Assembly (NCBI GenBank): GCA_038373865.1
Contig: JAXGGA010002334.1
Coordinates: 1-64,000, forward strand
Reading direction: 5' to 3'
Length of the DNA stretch: 64,000 nucleotides
Source of the DNA: Uloborus plumipes
Lineage: Eukaryota > Arthropoda > Arachnida > Araneae > Uloboridae
The notes beneath the pieces are model-generated. The model was not told where the DNA came from. It saw only the letters and a program-made list of their open reading frames with translations, and ran no database searches. Below are positions 53,070 to 64,000 of the stretch, piece after piece (position 1 is the stretch's first letter; the number at the start of each line of letters is the position of its first letter). Made by a program: the position numbers and the translations under genes.

Positions 53070-54592
53070 CAGTGGTTCTCAACCTTTTTACAGCTACCCT
53101 GACGGACGTAAAAGTGGAAGATGGGGGAGGAGGGGAGTAGTTTTCTTGACCGGTTTAATTCTATAATTTTGCCGAAACAGATAGTTGAAAAATGACTTTT
53201 GAGTAAAAAACTTATGCTGTTTTTTTTTCCTTAACATACTTTTTAGAAAAGCGGGCTTTTCCCCCCTCTGAAAAGCTGTGTCAGTAACAACCAAGTGCCT
53301 AGAATGCGTCCATTTAATGAATGAACCATTTTTAAAGTAAATAAGAACAACACGGTTTGAAATAAAACTACACCGTTTTCAGCATTTTGTTTGAAAACCA
53401 ATATATTTTGAAAAATACACTACGTTCAAATGTTTCCTGAACAGTCTGATCCTAAGCAGTCTTGTTCTTATTTACTGACAACTATGCAATAGATGCAATA
53501 CGCATCCCCTATTTATTACGTACGGATACAGTATTTTACTGCGGAAATAACAAAGCCATTTCTTCTATTGTTCTCAGTAGGGACAAAGACTTGACAGCAT
53601 GGAACTTACCTGTCACCTTTGAAGATTATAAATCAAGTTTTAATTTACAATTAAAAAAAAAAACTGGAATTCGTTGAATTTCTAAATCACGAGACAAGTT
53701 CAATTCAAAGAAATTCTTTTTGATTAATTTCTTGCTTTGAAGGTTAGATAAGACAACAAAAGTTATTATATTGCCTTTGGCGACATCAGAGAAAAAACGG
53801 CGCGGCGGTGAAATATCGGGGATATTCCCCGAAATTTGGTTTGAAAACGAAGTCTTAGAAATGCGGCTTCTTTAATTTTAGGTTTCGTAGTATTAAGACT
53901 TAAGTTCAGATTCTGCTCCCGGTGAAACTTTCAAAATTGAAGAAATTTCAAATAATTTTTGGTAAAATTAACTAGGGAGAAAGAGGTCTCTTATAAAGAA
54001 TTTTCATAATTGAAGTTATTTAAAGTCTAAGTTTGGTAATGTTAGGGAGGCAGAGCTCCTTCCAACGTTTTCAACGTTCTCCAAAATTGAAGTATAAAAA
54101 ACGCAAAATGTAAACTATTTTTGTTAACGAAAAGAGAGAATGGTTAAGGATCAGGAGTTTTGACAGGAATTTTTTTTTTTTTTTTTTTTTTTTTTTTCAC
54201 ATTGCACCGTGAGAAATGCGATTGATGACCTTTGATGTTGTTTGGGGGGATGCTCTGACACAAACAGTCGGTCAAGTTAGGTGGCTCTCAAAGTCAAGTG
54301 CTATTTCAAATTTTAGGCTATCCTTCGTGACGTTATTAGAAAGAACAGGGTTCGGGAGATATCCACAGAAAATAAATTTTTAAGCTATCCCTTGGTGATA
54401 TAAGCGATGAGGGTTTCCTCCCGCCCCCGCACAAAAACATATTTTTACAAGCACATTTCAAAATATGCCCATCGCCCCCTTCCCGCCCAATATAAGTCCA
54501 CCACCCCCCTGCCGCCCAAAATATGTTCGCCGCCCCTCAACATCTTCCCACCGCCCACCGGGGGGCGGTATCGCCCCCGTTGAGAACGACTG
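53070..54592. mobile_element. hAT element with perfect 8-bp target duplication
   Basis: CTATAGAA flanks both sides (53062-53069, 54593-54600). The ends read CAGTGGTTCTCAACC and CAGTCGTTCTCAACGG inward, the common hAT terminus. The interior holds a T-run (about 54171-54197), a C-rich repeat near 54470-54570 (CCGCCC words) and several GGGAG-type degenerate repeats. No transposase motif was recognised, so it is probably non-autonomous. Confidence 0.9.
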
Positions 54593-54600
54593 CTATAGAA

Positions 54601-57600
54601 GATTTGTTAACTTTTTCTAAAAACAAAACAGTTGCCGGCTGACAAGTTTATGAACTAAATAATTCAATTGCAAGTAACTGTATGATCAATAGTAAGCTTA
54701 AATTACCTTTTTGCCTTTAGTGGGAATTAAATTCGCAGAATCAAGTGCAATCGTAACAGAGACGAATTTAACTCCGCGCCCCCTTAGATAGATTTTAAAT
54801 CAGCAAACCCTCATCCCCCCCCCACGCTAAAAATTAAAAACAACTCTCTTTGAATGGCTCAACTAAAGCTTCTTTAAATGTCAGTTTAAAAATTTAAAGA
54901 CTTGGGCTTATGAAAAATTATCAAATCTAAATAATCTGCTCGAAAAAAAATCTCAAAATACTTCTGCCACCCTTCTTGCCCATTCTTATGTAAAATGGCT
55001 CCCTAAATCCAAGAATGACCACCGATTTCCTCCAATCACGTTCCATTTTTTTGGAAATGGTAAACCTCCTCCACATCTTTTTTTTTTCAGTTTCTGACAT
55101 TTCCATAGCCGTTATTTTCATTTGGAGGTGAAGGGAGCATAATATTTACCATAAAAAATTCTCTGAGGGACTAGAGAGGACCAAAATTCAAAAGCATGAA
55201 TATTTCGATCATGTTGGGTGACTCATGAGGTTATTTTTGTCCAAAATATTTAAAAAACCATCAAAACAAATCCCTTTTTATGCCAGGGGTTTGTTCTGCA
55301 ATTTTTTCAATTACTTTTCGTTTAAAACCCAAAGTATCGGCCTTACTTCTAACCAGGAAAGTACTCGACTTAAGTAATAATGAAAAAAGTTAAAAATGGT
55401 ACCATTCGAAAGAGCATACTGAGACATGTCTTTGACCCAAAGATCAAGTGCCCTCGTCCCCTCGTTTTCGAGATAAGGGGTCTTAAAGTCGGCCGAAAAT
55501 GAGCCAAATTTGAAGACTTGGTAAGAAATTGAAGCTAGCTCCAGATTCTCCCTTCCGCTGCTTGCTTGGCATCGCATCGTTTCCATGTTTGGTCATTTGC
55601 AAAGAAAGTAAGATGGTTTGCGTTAACCCTTTACTTGTATGAGCTAAAATAAAGAGGTCAAGACTATGATGTGGAAAGCTGAGAGATTTATCCAGAGGAG
55701 CGAAAACTTTACAAAGAAGTTAAAGTTTTATCTTTTTACGATTGATAACAATACATTTTAGAATTTTAGTTATTTGAAGTTTTTTTACTGAAGTAAGTTG
55801 TATGTATTAAATATTATACGTTAAAATATATTGCACGTGTTTTTAAATGAATAATTCGGGATAATTAAATAAGTATGAAGAGCAGCTAATATAAGCTCAT
55901 GTACAAAAAATGAAAGAAATAATCTTTGGGGTAGAAATTAAATTGTCATGGATTATGATATCAGTTCTTATTGAAAAAAAAAATCGATACAAGAAGTTTC
56001 ACTATCTGCCAACTCTTAGCAAAAAACATTTTTTTTTTAAAATTGAAATCGAGAAAAAATAAATTTTTAAAAGAAAACGAATTAGTAAACATCAATAGCT
56101 GCAAAATTATATCCACGTCGGAAATTACATCAATGGTAGAGGGAAATAATTATTTCCATTCTTAAAATATACTAATAGAGTCAGCATTCATTGTAAAAAC
56201 CCCTGCCGTTCAAACAAATTGGTCACTGTAGCGAAAAGTCTCTGTAACGTAAATGTAAAACATATTGCATGTTAATTTCATACTGTTTAAAAACACTAGA
56301 ATAAATTTTACTAGTTCCGCTACATGTTCAAAGGATAGGAAAAGTTTTAACAAAATTGTAAACCAATACAAGTTTTAGCTTAAAGTTAATACAAGTTTTA
56401 GCTTTGTAAAAGTAGAAAATAGGTAAAAAAAAATCATGAAAGAAGGCCTGATGCAATGAAAAAAAAAACAAAAACGCTCAAGCGAAGAAAAAGCACAACT
56501 TAATAATAATAATTAAATACACAGAAAATTTTAAAATAGGAAAGTTGGGTTTTGAGCTGCGGAAACTGTACCTGTCAGTCTGTCTATTGGTCAGTTTTTC
56601 TGCCCCCCCCCCCGCAATAACTTTTGAGTGCATAGTCCAATTCGATTTTTTTTTTTAATCCAAAGAGCTCAGTGAGGACAATACACTCCCATACTCGACT
56701 TTTTGATTTGAATAATATTTCATTCAATTTCGAAATTCCAATTTTTCCCCCCGTCCTCACTTACAACTTTTGAAGGAGCAAGTTCGATTCGAGCGAACAT
56801 TTTTTTTTTCGAAATATCTCAGAGAAAACACCTCATTCCTGTTTGATTTTTTTTATTTAAACACATTTTCATTAAATTTTGAGCATTTTTTTTTTTTTGA
56901 AAGACCATTCTTACATACCCAGTGATGCAATTGACGAAAATGTTTAGGGGAACTCACTTTGAGTTATAGGGGACCCACCAAAAGAAAAGTGGGTTGAAAA
57001 AATTTATATTTTCAATTTTTACAATTAAAAACCCTAAATATACCCCCCCCCCATACTACAGAATTGTACGAACACTTAAAAAAAATAATTAAAAAAAAAC
57101 AGGAGGTTCAGTTGTCACCTCCTGTTGACAAGGGCCCCTTAACAAGGGGGACTCCCCTTAAACAAGGGACCTGCTTTAATCGCAAATAGTACGATACAAT
57201 TTAATTTTGATGTGTTGTTTAAAATTGTTTTTCCTCTTTAAAAAGCTCTTTGCTTTCCATGTCATAGGCTTGATAGTAGCTTTCTGCTTTAACTCGCACA
57301 GATAAAGTAAAGCCGTCTTTCACAAGCTTTGCAGATGACCAAAAATGGGAATCAAGTTTTCCGTTGGATGCAAATAGTGTAATCGCACCGCAGCTTCCAG
57401 TTTCATTATAACTCGCTAAAATTGGCGATTTTTCAAAAAAAATTAGCTGACTTTAGGACCTTATATTTCGATAACGGGGGCGCGAGGGCAAAAACGCGTG
57501 CCTCCAGAAACATGTTTTACAATGCTCTTTCGATTGGTACTCATTAAAAAAAATTCATTATTCCATGATCGCGTACTTTCCTGGTAAGAGCCTCATGTCC

Positions 57601-57818
57601 AAAAAATTTCCACGTTGAAAAAAAATAATAAAACCTTGGAAGTATAGCATATTGCATGCCAGTCGCACCGCAAATCTTCAGTAACGAACCTTTCCGAATT
57701 ATATGTATTATTTATTAAAGTTGCATTGGCATGAAATTAAATATGCCTATAATTTAGCATTAATGTTTATTTATATTTTTGGAGATGTATTGCTCGTATT
57801 GTTTACTTCATTTTGATA
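54601..57818. repeat. AT-rich spacer with one dispersed-repeat copy
   Basis: About 55320-55600 contains CCTCGTTTTCGAGATAAGGG and TTAAAGTCGGCCGAAAATGA, related to 57400-57600 (CCTTATATTTCGATAACGGG) and 63530-63860 (ATCGAGATATAAGGTCTTCA). The unit appears to alternate AAAGT-type and CGATAAGGGG words. No gene is visible in the rest. Confidence 0.45.
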
Positions 57819-60414
57819 TAAGGAGAGGGGGACTCAAGTAAACAGGGGCACATGTGAACAAACGATATTTGACCCAATTAACATGAAGAGAAAAATCTGA
57901 AAAAAATTTATGTACCGTAAAATGGGGTGTATAGGAACAGCGGGCTCAATCGGAACAAAACTTCCCGACCGTACAAAGAAATTCTTCATAAAAATACTAT
58001 AGGGTATTTTTCGCCATTACTATTATTTTTTTTTATAGAAAGGTAAGATCATAGGAAGTTGGAAAAAATTACTTTTGTCAATCTGCCAACGCTACTGGCT
58101 TCTAAGGAGGACTGCTCGTGGAATGCTAGAAAACATCACATTTTCATAGACTGCAAAACTTCATATGAAAGAACAAACCTTTTTATATTTTATACCTAAG
58201 AGTGGTATCTTTCAGTTATACATGTATCTGAACAACAGAATACCACATTAGAATTTACATTCTTTATAAATTGTGCCATAAAAATGAAGAATTCTGAAAA
58301 ATGCCATAGGGAAACACATTGCGGGGTGAATCGGAACACTTTGTTCGGTTGTTCCAATTCAAAATTATTTGAAGGAAACTGTTTGAAAAAGCAACATTCT
58401 AACCCCAATTCTTCTAATAAGACAAGGACAAGGATTTATTACTTTTTATCCCTTCTCATGAGCAACTATATCTTAGAATGACCAAAAATTGCAGATTTCA
58501 AAAGATTTTTTCTCCAGGAGACTTCTTTTTACTTAAAATACGAGGGGGAAAGTCATATAGACTTTATATAGCAAAAGGCCAGCACACAGACAGGGATAAA
58601 TAAGCAAAAAAATCTTTCAGGACAATCCCCGAAAATCAGAATTTTCAAGAAACTAAAAAAAAATGCAGAGTTCATCCCAGAAGATGCTATGAAAAAACAT
58701 AAGCCAAGTCCCAATTGCTAGTTTTAAGGACTAGTACATATTTGAGGACGACATGAGTGACTTCCATTCATGTTAAATCTTTGTATTTCAATTCAAAAGC
58801 ATTTCTTAAAATTACTTTTCATTTTTCATAAGTTCAAAATTATTTTGAATTTTGACAAATTATAAACGTTTACTGGTATTGAAATTATACTTTTATTTGA
58901 CAGTAATTATCTGTTCTTATTCTCCCCATCAATATTACTCATGTTTGTGAGACCTATTACAGGTTAAATGGAAAAAAAATAAAAATTTTAACATGTGTTC
59001 CGATTGACCCTATCAGCGGGGTGATTCGGAACATCCATAATTTCCTATATATTTTAATAATAACTGTTCAAAATGTTTTGTCTTTGCTTGGAATATCAAA
59101 AGTAAAGCAAGACCGAAGTTTTTACCCTGAAAATCAAATTAAAAAAATCTTTTAACTGCTTTTTTTACAATCAAAGCTGAAAAGTGTTCCAATTCACCCC
59201 ATTTTACGGTAGATGGTAATACAAATACTATATCCTGCCTGAAATTTCAAAGATCTAAACCATTTTGTTTTTTTGTTATCAAAGATCTTATGTTTTGGAA
59301 GGTGAAAATATACTTTTATGCTCTAAGTCTCCATATAAAAACGCAACCTTTTTTTTTTTTTTTTTGTGATTTGAACTTTATTCTTCTTAAAGCGGCATTA
59401 ATAAGGAAAGTTTCCATGCACTATTTTAAAAAAAATTGAAAAAAATATAGTTTTTTATCAAATTAGGACTAAGTTGAGATAAGGGGCACATGTGAACATA
59501 TTATGTAGGGGCATCTGTGCACCATAATGGTATTTAATTACTTCAATTTCAAAAATTGTTGATTTTTTTCCCATTGAATAGTCTAATTAAGAAATATTGA
59601 ATAATTAAAAGTTTCAATACTCAATATTTAATTAAAATCTGAAAGAGTTGCAAAGAAAAGAAAGTTAAACGCGTGCTAAACTGTTGAAAAAGGAGCACTT
59701 AAGAGTTGCAGTAAGTGACGCTGAGTCCGACATTAGTTTTGAAGACCGCAACTATCAAGAAATTTGTGCTAAAGTCAGCCTTGCAACACAAAATTTAGCT
59801 GTGAATGACTTTGTCTTCGTAGAATGGTCGAACAAAAAGACAAAAATTTACTATGAATGAAACTTTTATGTTTCCAAAAACAGATGATAAATCGATGGTA
59901 AACACTTTGATGATAGTCTGCTAAAATTACCACCACCTTCAGTTTTAGGTTGCTCATGTCGAGCTGCATCTTCTGTTTCTTTTTCTATAAAACTTGAAGG
60001 TTTTTTCTGTGAAACTTGATGTTCATTGAATTGAGTCAATTAATCACGTTGAATAAATACCTTGATATTTTCATTGTAAGTGTTTGTTAATATGTAATAA
60101 GAAGTATACTTAAAAATATGCTTAGATGTATTTTATTTCCATTTATGTATCCGTGTTTACTTGTGCCCCCCCCCCAGGTGTGTTTACAACTGCCCCTTTA
60201 CTGGGGCAGATGTGAGCAAAATTTAACATATTTTTGACTTCTTTTTTCGCTGGAATTCCCTGTTAAAGAAGATTGGTAAGTGCATAAAAATATTAGCAAG
60301 TGTTTGATTTATAATGAAGAGTACTTGTTTCTTTTATATCTCAAATTAGTAATGAAAAAATACAAAAATGGCATTTTTGTTCACATGTGCCCTTCCCCCC
60401 CCCCCTCTTTCCTT
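57819..60414. mobile_element. MITE family C, interrupted by family A copy 2
   Basis: A 16-bp word GGGGCACATGTGAACA occurs at 57845 and 59483, a variant at 60203, and inverted forms at 60154 and 60378. The ends are diverged inverted repeats (AGGAGAGGGGG at the left; the right end reads inward AAGGAAAGAGGGGG), with TA at 57817-57818. Borders are approximate. The element carries 57914-59209 inside. Confidence 0.6.
57914..59209. mobile_element. TA-flanked MITE family A, copy 2
   Basis: TA at 57912-57913 and 59210-59211, ends CCGTAAAATGGGGTG. It is collinear with 17920-19698 except for the 500-bp piggyBac-type insertion there. Words such as TGTTCCGATTGACCC and GGGGTGATTCGGAACA recur. Confidence 0.85.
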
Positions 60415-60744
60415 GTTATAAAATTTAATAATAAGAAGAGCACTGCAGAATGTAAAAAGTGCTGAAATTCATTTTCAAGATAGCAATTAAAAACGATTAA
60501 AGAAAAATTTTTAGCCCCTGAAAGTTACCACCCAAGGCAGCTGTATGGTTTCTGTTCTGAGGTATCTGTTTGGAAATTCGACCGTCGATTCGTGTTCGAA
60601 TGTCTGCGCTATCAAAGTGAGACTCTCCTCATAATGAAGCAAACATATTTTTCAAGCATCCTGATCTGTCTGCGACGTCAATCAGGGGCGCGGCCAGAAG
60701 AGAAGTGAAGGGATATAGTTTTACAAATCTTATCTTAGAGTCAA

Positions 60745-61260
60745 GTTATGTTGCCAATGGCATGTCAATACATACTGGCGTGCGAGGATAGTTATGAACC
60801 AGCTCGCATACCCTCCTGCTCAAAGAAAAATTCTTGTTGTGTGGTTGAAGCCAGCTCTAGTTTGGCTCTAATAAGTCGAAGCTCGACCTTGACAAGCTTT
60901 TTTTTGGGGGGGGCGGGGGGGGACTTCAGTGAGAAAAGAAATGTTATTGGCACGGATTGCACTGGAATATCTTCTCAAAACTGCTATGAAAGGAACTCAT
61001 CTCAACTTAGCGCAAATCACCCTTCCTTATTACTCCTCAAAAGAGAAGAGATTGTCTTTCACATTATATACATTTTTAAAAACAAACGGATGTATGTTTG
61101 TGTTGTGTGTACGTTTCTCATACTTGCGAACCAGGATTATTACGAACCAGCTTGAAAACCCTTCTACCCTAAGATAAATGCTGATTGAGTGGCTGAAACC
61201 AGCTCTAGAGTGGCTCTGATAAATCGAAGGTCGACATTAATAATATTTACTCCTTTTTTG
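60745..61260. repeat. Two diverged repeat copies about 345 bp apart
   Basis: A segment with TTATGAACCAGCTCG, then GTGGTTGAAGCCAGCTCTAG and AATAAGTCGAAGCTCGACC (near 60790-60895), is repeated as TTACGAACCAGCTTG, GTGGCTGAAACCAGCTCTAG and GATAAATCGAAGGTCGAC (near 61138-61240). The 135-codon frame 60748-61155 spans both and is attributed to the repeat. Confidence 0.6.
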
Positions 61261-61304
61261 GAGTTCAATGGGGGAGGCGACCCTGCCCCTCCCTATAAGA
61301 GGAG

Positions 61305-61470
61305 CTCTTAATACAAATCCACAGTTTGCGTCGGATCTTTGCCAAATTAGGCACACACAGGACCTTTGATGCGCAAAATTCACATCAGAGGTGTTCCATA
61401 TACAAATCCACGTCGAATCTTTGTCAGATTTGGTACAGAGGTCCTTCCATGTCACATAGAGGTTTTTTCA
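61305..61470. repeat. Dispersed repeat, second copy
   Basis: Two internal units contain CAAATCCAC and a TCGGATCTTTGCCAAATT or TCGAATCTTTGTCAGATT word (61313 and 61401). Related to the intron 7 repeat at 25860-26090. Confidence 0.5.
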
Positions 61471-62770
61471 CTCCCCTATAGTAGTCGAAACCAGCCTATG
61501 AAGCTTTCCTACAAGTTGACTGCCACATTTCAACTTGTAGGGAAGTTGTAACCCACTTTATTTTAATCACTGTTGTCCAATTTAAGCAAGTTTTATTTTT
61601 TAAATTTAACCTTTTGGATCCGAGCTGTTTTTTGGAAATTTTTCTTTCGACCCTGGTAGTACGACAGTTAAACCACAGATTTATTTTCCATTGAAAAGAG
61701 AAGGTATAAACTGTCGTACCAGACGTATGAAACCTTGAAAAAATCCCCGGCTCCAAAGGGTTCGAGTGAAAATTTCAACCCCGTCCTCTAAAGAAAAATG
61801 ACTTATGGTACAACATGTGTACCGCCCGGTTCCTAAAGGTTAAAGTATAAATTTTTATTTAAAAATCGATATCAATGCATTAATTTAAAGCTAATACATT
61901 TTTCATTGCATACATGTAATATTCTTTTTTCATTAATACATTTTGGCCAACTTTTGACTCTTGATTTAAAAATACTGCTTTGTGGGTACAATGGGACAGT
62001 GCCTTATTGCGCCTTTAACATTATCTACGTTAAAATAAACACCTTTAGTAATGCAAATAATTTTAGAGCATTAAGATTTAAAATTAAATCACTAATGGTA
62101 ATTGATTTAATGAGATTTTATTTAAACCATATTTGTAGTGGCATTTACATACATCTAAAGAGTGCATTTACTATCCTGTTTGTATGTGCTGATACTCTTA
62201 TATCATTACTAACGTATATTTCGTATGAATTGTAATATGAATACTTTCTTCCGAGTTTATGTGCTTTGTGCTTCTCCAATTACCACCGTTATTGGGAGGG
62301 AAGCGAGCGTATTGGCAACTAATATTTTGCTGCATTCCTTGTTGTGTGTATTGTGTTTTTATTTTCTATTCTGTTGCTTGTTTTTTCTTGTTGGCAGCTA
62401 TTGAAAAGAAGACTAGGATTACTATTCTGAAGATAGAAAGATATCTAGCCTATATTCTTACTAAATAATGATGTTGAACAACTCTGTACTTTACTTTTTT
62501 CTATAGCCCTTCCTGTTTTTGAAATAATACCCCAAAATTTTCTACCAAGTGGGTATGTAAGCGGTTTCCTCGAGATGCTCATGACAACTTTATCATGCCT
62601 AGACCCAACTTTTGTATGATGATAGCTCTGGCCATTTATAAGTTATTGGGATTGGTTAAGAATTTCAGCGGGTACCTTGTATAGTTTGTTTCACCACGTG
62701 GAAAATTTCTTAACACACGTTGGAATCAATCAGCAAAATACTTCTGGTCAGATAGCTTTCTTTTTTCTTT
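61471..62770. other. Spacer without recognised features
   Basis: An inverted-looking pair TTGACTGCCACATTTCAACT near 61516 is the only local structure. The frames at 61906-62235 and 62259-62468 (plus) are AT-driven and hydrophobic by composition. Confidence 0.4.
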
Positions 62771-63019
62771 CTTTCTTTTTTTTTTTCGTGTGCCAGCCAG
62801 GCTGGCAATTTGGGGTGCGCTGCTTCACTTTTCCAACTGTACCGTTATTTGGTGTGAAGTCCGACTTCCACAGTACACGTATGCCATAGGGACCCGTTTA
62901 TAGGGTAGGCAACCTTTTATACAACACATTCACACACAGAAAGGACAGGAACAAGAGAGAGAAAGCACATCCATGCCCAAGCCGGGACTCGAACCCGGGG
63001 CCACACCATCCATGGCAGA
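62771..63019 (-). mobile_element. tRNA-derived SINE
   Basis: A 15-bp duplication CTTTCTTTTTTCTTT flanks the element (62756-62770, 63020-63034). On the minus strand the head carries a perfect B box GGTTCGAGTCC (62995-62985), followed by GGCTTGGGCATGGATGTGC. The tail includes GGTACAGTTGGAAAAG and ends in an A-rich stretch. Shares head and junction with the SINE at 26186 and tail with the remnant at 25480-25560. Confidence 0.85.
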
Positions 63020-63034
63020 CTTTCTTTTTTCTTT

Positions 63035-64000
63035 ATTTTATGTAATGGAGCTAGTTATTCTCATTATTTGAAGACCTAGTGAGTGACCCATAGACCGGTA
63101 ACTATCTTTTAATACCACCACAAACCAATTTTGTTCTCGCCACTGTCGGTGGATGCCACAACTATGATACTTTTGACTCCCAGTTTCCCTTCTGATTTAA
63201 GCCCCTGTGCACACACGATGCGAAATTTCACTATGAACTAAATTTGGCCAAGACTGCTTGAGCCAAATGTGCACTCAATTGATCTTTAAATATGACGATA
63301 TTTTGCACCTTGAAAATGCCACGACTGCTCGGTTTTAGCCCGAACCGTGAGCTTAAGAGTAATTAATATCTTAAGTCCGATTTCTAATCACTACGCCACT
63401 CTGTCGGCCCTAAATATATAGTCCAGGAAATTCATATATAGTCCAAATATGTAGTCCTCCCGACAATGGAAACAGTTCAAACAGATAGCAATCAAAATGG
63501 CACCTCGAGACATAATTTTGACGCTAAAATTAATTGCCCTCGCTCGCCTGTAATCGAGATATAAGGTCTTCAAGTCGGACGAATTTTTTTAAAAAGAGCC
63601 TAACTTAAAAACTCGGCGAGAGATCGATCACGCAATTTAACTTCCTGCGTGTGGCATGATATCAATCTACAAATCAAATGAAATATCTCTGCTATTATTG
63701 AAACTCTCTAAATTTGGTAACTTTTCCTTCAAATTTCTGCAGTCATTAAGACCTCATATTTCGATAAGGGGTTACAAGGGCAAATAATTTATACATCCAG
63801 AAACATATTTTACAAGGCTCTCTCAAATGCTACTTTTTTAGATGTTTTTCATTATTACACTACGTCATGGTTTCCTGATTAAGTTTAAATGCGTTAAACA
63901 GTTCTGATGAATTTCTATGCAATTATAATTATTCAATTCTCATATTATTCTATGTCATGTCTCGGTATATGTTTGGTGCATAAATGTAATGTATGGGTGT
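63035..64000. repeat. Terminal stretch with a dispersed-repeat copy
   Basis: 63530-63860 carries ATCGAGATATAAGGTCTTCA, CATATTTCGATAAGGGGTTA and CCAGAAACATATTTTACAAG, the latter almost the same as CCAGAAACATGTTTTACAAT at 57505. No gene seen. Confidence 0.5.

Noticed and set aside
60748..61155. Open frame of 135 codons on the plus strand
   Set aside because: It spans two diverged copies of the same repeat, has low-complexity segments (poly-G derived GGAGG) and shows no domain or splice context.
62940..63019. Functional tRNA gene on the minus strand
   Set aside because: The B box is perfect but it forms the head of a SINE with a 15-bp target duplication.

Overview
The window is eukaryotic, AT-rich arthropod DNA, almost certainly from an arachnid (a spider or a close relative such as a scorpion). 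The main evidence is one complete, split gene on the minus strand (CDS from 39059 down to 23994) for a chelicerate-type hemocyanin subunit. Nine exons join to an uninterrupted 625-residue protein without a signal peptide, carrying all six copper-binding histidines and both C-terminal disulfide pairs. Tarantula hemocyanin genes are also known to have nine exons. The core promoter (TATA box inside a perfect inverted repeat, initiator, 28-nt leader) and a poly(A) signal can be placed.

A second, smaller minus-strand gene lies upstream (about 49164 down to 45760). A TATA promoter and a noncoding first exon are followed by two coding exons that give a 119-residue secreted-type protein with a signal peptide and dibasic sites. 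I do not recognise its family; a neuropeptide-like prohormone is the best guess. A promoter plus first-exon candidate (52603-52475, minus) and a GC-rich exon-like island (49861-50025) may belong to further genes.

The rest is mobile and repetitive DNA. 1-5150: a degenerate tandem array and an AT/GTATAGG array split by a Helitron. 5157-12963: a decayed Tc1-like element and two large palindromic (fold-back) TA-flanked elements. 16023-19698: an element full of CATCGATG palindromes, a decayed Tc1 transposase, and a TA element carrying a nested piggyBac-type MITE with TTAA ends. 23921-39118: the hemocyanin gene, with introns holding a SINE, a hAT MITE, a TA MITE, a minisatellite on both sides of exon 3, and a second copy of the Helitron. 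39278-45860: small pogo/Tigger-like MITEs, a palindromic mariner, nested MITEs and a diverged repeat family. 46824-48118: three DNA-transposon remnants in introns of the peptide gene. 53070-54592: a hAT element with a perfect 8-bp target duplication. 57819-60414: another nested MITE pair. 62771-63019: a second tRNA-derived SINE.

The least expected pattern is that four MITE families (17920-19698 and 57914-59209; 43426-44747; 57819-60414; 40701-40945) share one design. Each has TA target sites and a family-specific 16-bp word of the form GGGG plus 12 bases, placed in the terminal inverted repeats and repeated inside in both orientations. All calls come from reading the sequence by eye; no database search was run.
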